This document shows, one piece after another, positions 13,197 through 16,259 of a stretch of 16,259 nucleotides of DNA; the stretch's first letter is position 1; the number at the start of each line of letters is the position of its first letter. Origin of the DNA: JBOGWA01 sp050693155 (GTDB lineage: Bacteria > Actinomycetota > UBA4738 > CALAEC01); NCBI GenBank assembly GCA_050693155.1, contig JBOGWA010000055.1, positions 1-16,259 on the forward strand, read 5' to 3'. The notes beneath the pieces were generated by a model. The model worked only from the letters and a program-made list of their open reading frames with translations. It made no database searches and was not told the origin of the DNA. Made by a program: the position numbers and the translations under genes.

Positions 13197-13762
13197 GTCG
13201 TCTCGCCGACCGAAGCAGTTTCCCTCGCCGTCGCACGCTCGGGATCCGGCGCCGCGCTCAGGTCGCGCCGCATGAGCGGAAACCGGCGGTCGTCACGCAA
13301 GACCGTGAACCGGTTCGATCCGAGGAAAGGAGCCGGGAGTACCCAACCGTTCTCCCAGTCGCGATCGCCGAGAGACTCGAGCGCACGAAAGCCGCGATCA
13401 ACGAGGTCTCGCGCAACGGTTCGCACGAGGTCGGTGCCAACCCCCCGCCCCCGTCGGTCTTTCACCACGTAGCAGTAGGCGAGGTAGACCGCATCCGCTG
13501 AGACGCTTCCGCATCGGTAACTCTCGAGCCGGGGGAAGAGCGAGCCGGGCGCGTACTGAGCGAACCCGATCGCGCGATCTCCCTCCGAGAGCAACTTGCC
13601 GCACGCGCCCCACTCGAGCAGCGTCGAAGAGAACCACCCTTCTTTTTGGAATCGCGGATCGACGTGTGCCTCCTCCCGGAGCTCCCAAAAAACGGCATCC
13701 AAGGCTTCGGGAGGCGCGAGCGAGAGATTCTCGAGCGTCACGTCGACGATCTGCCGTCGCAC
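13193..13762 (-). CDS. GNAT-family N-acetyltransferase
   Basis: A 189-residue GCN5-related acetyltransferase. The acetyl-CoA pyrophosphate-binding motif is RRGRGVG (103-109) after a beta-4 strand AVYLAYCYVV (91-100). The preceding GDRAIGFAQYAP strand pair and the following helix are typical; the C-terminal tail from about 168 is low in complexity. The substrate is unknown. It starts with GTG on the minus strand, nine bases after the stop of a 33-residue ORF, with GAGG about eight bases before the start. A gene of this type (Rv3916c-like) sits in the same place, opposite to cwlM, in mycobacteria, so the linkage is conserved. The stop codon shares CTAG with that of cwlM. Confidence 0.88.
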   Translation of the reverse strand: MRRQIVDVTLENLSLAPPEALDAVFWELREEAHVDPRFQKEGWFSSTLLEWGACGKLLSEGDRAIGFAQYAPGSLFPRLESYRCGSVSADAVYLAYCYVVKDRRGRGVGTDLVRTVARDLVDRGFRALESLGDRDWENGWVLPAPFLGSNRFTVLRDDRRFPLMRRDLSAAPDPERATARETASVGETT

Positions 13763-13771
13763 CGGCTCGCC

Positions 13772-13873
13772 TCAGTGGGTTCGCGGGTCGCGGCGCGCAG
13801 CAAACACAAGCATCAGGCCGAGCGCGACACCAAGGACGACGGCTCTAGCGGCTCTCGCAGTCTCGCCGTGCAC
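13772..13873 (-). CDS. Small single-helix membrane protein, 33 residues
   Basis: On the minus strand, GTG at 13873 opens a 33-codon ORF reading MHGETARAARAVVLG... and ending FAARRDPRTH. It has one hydrophobic helix (about 11-25) flanked by basic residues, and it is followed after nine bases by the GNAT start. TACAAT (minus strand, 13883-13888) lies nine bases before the GTG, the same leaderless spacing seen at other genes in the window. The ORF can be extended upstream to 13987, but that part overlaps the aminotransferase gene and reads like its shadow. No homologue is recalled. It may be a real micropeptide or just a leader ORF for the acetyltransferase. Confidence 0.5.
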   Translation of the reverse strand: MHGETARAARAVVLGVALGLMLVFAARRDPRTH

Positions 13874-13882
13874 GCTTTCTCG

Positions 13883-13920
13883 ATTGTAGCGGCGGCTTTT
13901 TCCCCTACCATGCACGGACC
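13883..13920. promoter_or_regulatory. Overlapping divergent promoters (minus-strand GNAT unit / plus-strand aminotransferase)
   Basis: Plus strand: TTGTAG (13884-13889), 16-bp spacer, TACCAT (13906-13911), then nine bases to the GTG at 13921. Minus strand: ATGGTA (complement of 13906-13911), 17-bp spacer, TACAAT (complement of 13883-13888), then nine bases to the GTG at 13873. The -10 of each promoter thus overlaps the -35 of the other, so polymerase binding would be mutually exclusive. Confidence 0.55.
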
Positions 13921-15153
13921 GTGGCCCAGTTCCCAATCGACGCATTCGCCGATCGTTACGCGAAACGAACGGCGGGAATGTCCGCATCAGAGATTCGCGC
14001 GCTCTTCGCCGTCGCCTCGCGCCCGGAGGTAATCTCGTTCGCGGGCGGAATGCCGTTCGTCGAGGCGCTTCCCGGCGAAGAGGTCCTCCGGGTCGTCCGG
14101 GGAGTACTCGAGCGGCGAAGCGCCGAGGCGCTTCAGTACTGCGCGGGCGGGGGGCTTCCGGTGCTCAAGGAACGTCTCGTCTCGGTCATGGCGGAAGAGG
14201 GAGTCGACGCTTCACCCGAGCACATCGTCGTCACCGAGGGCGCCCAGCAGGCGCTCGATCTCCTCGGCAAGATCTTCCTCGATCCCGGCGACGAGATCGC
14301 GGTCGAGGCCCCTTCCTACGTCGGCGCGCTCTCGGCGTTCTCCGCATACGAACCTCGATTCGTGTCGGTCCCGCTGGACGACGACGGATTGGTGGTCGAA
14401 GCCCTCGAGGAGGCGCTCGTTCGGGGAGCGAGACCGAAGTTCCTCTACACGGTTCCGAATTTCCACAATCCGGCGGGGGTCACGCTCTCCGAAGAGCGGC
14501 GCCGGCGACTCGTCGCTCTGTGTCGAGAGGCAGGCGTGCTCATCATCGAGGACAACCCCTATGGAATGCTCCGGTTCGAGGGCCCTGCGCCTCCGACGCT
14601 TCGAAGCCTCGACCCTCGAAACGTCATCTACGTCGGGACGGTCTCCAAGATCTTCTCCCCTGCCGTGCGGATCGGGTGGGCTCTCGCTGAACCCGGCGTG
14701 ATTCAGCGGCTCGTCCTCGCCAAAGAAGCCGCAGATCTCTGTTCCTCGGCCTTTACCCAGGTCGTGGCGGAGGAATGGTTCACCGCGGATTGGAAGGCGC
14801 CGCTTTCCCACCTGGTGGAGATCTACCGCAGCCGGCGCGACGCAATGCTCGGGGCGCTCACCCGCCACTTCCCCGTGGGGACGTCTTGGACGAACCCGGC
14901 CGGTGGTTTCTACGTCTGGGTCACTCTCCCGTCATACCTGGACTCGTCGGCGATGCTCGCCGCGGCCGTCGAGCGCAGGGTCGCCTACGTGCCCGGGACC
15001 GGCTTCTACTCCGACGGAGAAGGTCGCGATCGACTCCGTCTCGCCTTCTGCTACCCACCCGAGGCGGATATCGAAGAGGGAATCAGGCGGCTCGGTGAGC
15101 TCCTGGCGGACGAGGTGGATCTCTACCGGACGATGTCCGGCTCGGCCGGGTAG
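13921..15153 (+). CDS. PLP-dependent class I/II aminotransferase
   Basis: A 410-residue fold-type I aminotransferase of the subgroup containing LysN/2-aminoadipate and aromatic aminotransferases and the MocR catalytic domain. The key residues are visible: N183 in PNFHNPAG, D211 and Y214 in EDNPYG, the PLP-binding K243 in GTVSKIFSP, R250 at the phosphate site, and R373 in RLRLAF for the substrate carboxylate. There is no N-terminal GntR DNA-binding domain, so it is a plain enzyme. The substrate cannot be determined; in this position before ddl a D- or L-amino acid supply role is possible but unproven. It starts with GTG under its own promoter, and its stop overlaps the Shine-Dalgarno of ddl. 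Confidence 0.9.
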   Translation: MAQFPIDAFADRYAKRTAGMSASEIRALFAVASRPEVISFAGGMPFVEALPGEEVLRVVRGVLERRSAEALQYCAGGGLPVLKERLVSVMAEEGVDASPEHIVVTEGAQQALDLLGKIFLDPGDEIAVEAPSYVGALSAFSAYEPRFVSVPLDDDGLVVEALEEALVRGARPKFLYTVPNFHNPAGVTLSEERRRRLVALCREAGVLIIEDNPYGMLRFEGPAPPTLRSLDPRNVIYVGTVSKIFSPAVRIGWALAEPGVIQRLVLAKEAADLCSSAFTQVVAEEWFTADWKAPLSHLVEIYRSRRDAMLGALTRHFPVGTSWTNPAGGFYVWVTLPSYLDSSAMLAAAVERRVAYVPGTGFYSDGEGRDRLRLAFCYPPEADIEEGIRRLGELLADEVDLYRTMSGSAG

Positions 15154-15161
15154 GAGGCCCG
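15152..15161 (+). promoter_or_regulatory. Ribosome-binding site of ddl
   Basis: AGGAGG (15152-15157) overlaps the TAG of the aminotransferase and lies four bases before the GTG at 15162. It fixes the ddl start and couples its translation to the upstream gene. Confidence 0.7.
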
Positions 15162-16085
15162 GTGCGGATCGCGGTCCTCGCCGGCGGCCCCTCCCTGGAA
15201 CGCGAGGTGTCGCTTCAGTCCGGCCAGCGGGTTCATCGCGCTCTTGGCGCACGAGGCCACGACGCCGCGGTCGTCGACCCCAGCGAACCGGGCTTTGCGG
15301 AGCGGCTCTCGGGCGGTGGATTCGACGCGTGCTACGTCGCCCTCCACGGGAAGCATGGGGAGGACGGCACGGTGCAGCGGCTGCTCGAGCTGCTCGGGCT
15401 CCCATACACGGGCACCGGTCCGGCCGCGTGCGCCCGCGCTTTCGACAAGGCGCTCGCCAAGGACGCGCTTGCCGAGGCCGGCATCGCGACGCCGGCGTGG
15501 ACGGTTCTCTCCGCGGATGGACTCCGTGATCTCGGCGCCGGTGGCGTCCTTCACCTTGTGGTCGAGCGGCTCGGCATCCCGCTCGTCGTGAAGCCTTCCC
15601 GCGGAGGGTCCGCTCTGGGGGTTCGATTCGTTGACCGAGAGGGAGACCTCGCCTCGGCCCTCATGGGCGCGCTCTCCTTCGACGACCGCGTGGTGATCGA
15701 GCAGCGGATCGAGGGGAAAGAGGTCGCCGTCGGTTTCCTTGGAGAGGAGATCCTTCCTGCGGTGGAGATCGCGCCGAAGGAGGGAATCTACGACTACGCC
15801 GCCCGGTACACGACCGGCGCCACCGAGTACTTCGTGCCCGCGCGCCTCGACCAAAATGTCGAGGTCGCATCCCGTGACACCGCCGACCAGGCATTCCGCG
15901 TCCTCGCGGTCCGTGGTGTGGGCCGTGCGGACCTGATGGTCGATGCGCATGGGCGGCCGTGGGTGCTGGAGGTCAACGTCTCCCCTGGCATGACGGACAC
16001 GAGTCTCCTTCCGATGGCCGCCCAGGCTGCCGGCCTTTCGTTCGAAGACCTCTGCGACCGAATCATCCGCCTCTCTCTTCCCTAG
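15162..16085 (+). CDS. ddl: D-alanine-D-alanine ligase
   Basis: A 307-residue ATP-grasp enzyme that joins two D-alanines for the peptidoglycan stem peptide. The N-terminal LAGGPSLEREVSLQSG (6-21), HGxxGEDGT (62-70), KPSRGGSALG (144-153), RADLMVD (255-261) and EVNVSPGMTDTSLLP (270-284) motifs are all present. Residues E15, S150 and Y216 fall at exactly the positions of the catalytic triad of E. coli DdlB, and Tyr216 (not Phe) indicates D-Ala-D-Ala rather than D-Ala-D-Lac synthesis. The magnesium ligands D257, E270 and N272 are intact. Length equals DdlB. It probably forms an operon with the aminotransferase. An inverted repeat follows the stop by 12 bases. Confidence 0.96.
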   Translation: MRIAVLAGGPSLEREVSLQSGQRVHRALGARGHDAAVVDPSEPGFAERLSGGGFDACYVALHGKHGEDGTVQRLLELLGLPYTGTGPAACARAFDKALAKDALAEAGIATPAWTVLSADGLRDLGAGGVLHLVVERLGIPLVVKPSRGGSALGVRFVDREGDLASALMGALSFDDRVVIEQRIEGKEVAVGFLGEEILPAVEIAPKEGIYDYAARYTTGATEYFVPARLDQNVEVASRDTADQAFRVLAVRGVGRADLMVDAHGRPWVLEVNVSPGMTDTSLLPMAAQAAGLSFEDLCDRIIRLSLP

Positions 16086-16097
16086 CTCTCCATATCC

Positions 16098-16159
16098 GGG
16101 CCGGCGCTGCCGACGTCGCTCCGCCATCTGAAAAGTCGCTCCTCGGGCAGCGCCGGCCC
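16098..16159. repeat. 14-bp perfect inverted repeat after ddl
   Basis: GGGCCGGCGCTGCC (16098-16111) is the exact reverse complement of GGCAGCGCCGGCCC (16146-16159), separated by 34 bases. The second arm is the opening of the terminal dispersed repeat. It could form a very stable stem downstream of ddl, acting as a transcript-end stabiliser or terminator-like structure, but no T-run follows. It might instead mark the edge of the repeat element. Confidence 0.75.
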
Positions 16160-16259
16160 CCAACCGATCCTTCGGCGTAGTCGGTGATCACCGAATCACG
16201 CTTGAGGGCGGACGAGACTGCGCGGGGCTTCGGAGCGAAACATCCCGCAAGGCGACCCC
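16146..16259. repeat. Dispersed ~114-bp structured repeat, copy 2 (cut by the window end)
   Basis: Direct-orientation copy of 5-118. Differences are A to G, two T to C changes, a lost C and a gained G. TCGGTGATCACCGA (16181-16194) is a perfect 14-bp palindrome here, where copy 1 has one mismatch and one extra central base. The copy runs to the last base of the window, ending in GGCGACCCC, the 5' arm of the hairpin seen after copy 1. Confidence 0.85.

Noticed and set aside
1..16259. Circular plasmid or excised element bounded by the end repeats
   Set aside because: The two repeat copies differ at five positions, and the cargo consists of chromosomal housekeeping genes with conserved actinobacterial order; no replication, mobilisation, integrase or transposase gene is present.
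1..16259. CRISPR array, prophage, toxin-antitoxin or classical defence system
   Set aside because: No regularly spaced identical repeats with unique spacers, no cas, phage, nuclease or toxin signatures were seen on either strand.

Overview
This is a GC-rich (by eye well above 60%) bacterial chromosomal segment. The gene order cca - (YbaK-like) - large secreted protein - murJ/mviN - pseudokinase - trxB - trxA - cwlM - GNAT resembles the origin-proximal cluster of Actinomycetota, e.g. the pcnA...Rv3909-mviN-...-trxB-trxC-cwlM-Rv3916c block of Mycobacterium tuberculosis that runs towards parB/parA. Separate murJ and pseudokinase genes, a pilT, and frequent leaderless-looking GTG/ATG starts suggest a lineage outside the classical Actinomycetes (Acidimicrobiia- or Thermoleophilia-like). 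That placement is an inference from memory of gene order; no search was run.

Layout. 1-319 is non-coding: one copy of a ~114-bp structured dispersed repeat (a second copy closes the window), a strong 9-bp hairpin, and four copies of a CACC(A/G)GGTTGGGA-like motif, the last of which supplies the -35 of the first gene. 320-2043: DedA membrane protein and a PilT-type ATPase, overlapping by 4 nt. 2125-8087: a tightly coupled run of cca, YbaK-like protein, DUF6049-like secreted protein, murJ and a small TadE/TadG-like membrane protein, joined by ATGA-type or longer overlaps. 8142-9955: a membrane pseudokinase with an extracellular discoidin-like domain, overlapping a small anchored protein. 10013-12104: trxB, a secreted M23 peptidase and trxA. 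12120-13196: CwlM-like amidase. On the minus strand, 13193-13873 holds a GNAT acetyltransferase and a 33-residue single-helix protein. 13921-16085: a PLP aminotransferase and D-Ala-D-Ala ligase, followed by an inverted repeat and the second copy of the dispersed repeat.

How the genes fit together. Most of the window concerns the cell envelope: D-Ala-D-Ala supply (Ddl), lipid II export (MurJ), a probable MurJ partner or sensor (pseudokinase), a CwlM-like amidase (in mycobacteria a cytoplasmic regulator of MurA), a secreted LytM-type peptidase, and a DedA protein of the family linked to undecaprenyl-phosphate recycling. The thioredoxin pair and tRNA maturation/proofreading genes are housekeeping passengers typical of this neighbourhood.

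Most interesting features: (i) the near-identical structured repeats at both edges plus the iterated motif array; (ii) a murJ - TadG-like - pseudokinase - anchored protein set that looks like an unfused version of the mycobacterial MviN pseudokinase system; (iii) a -10-like hexamer 6-9 nt before most operon-leading start codons, implying leaderless mRNAs; (iv) an overlapping divergent promoter driving a previously easy-to-miss 33-aa membrane peptide and a GNAT enzyme.
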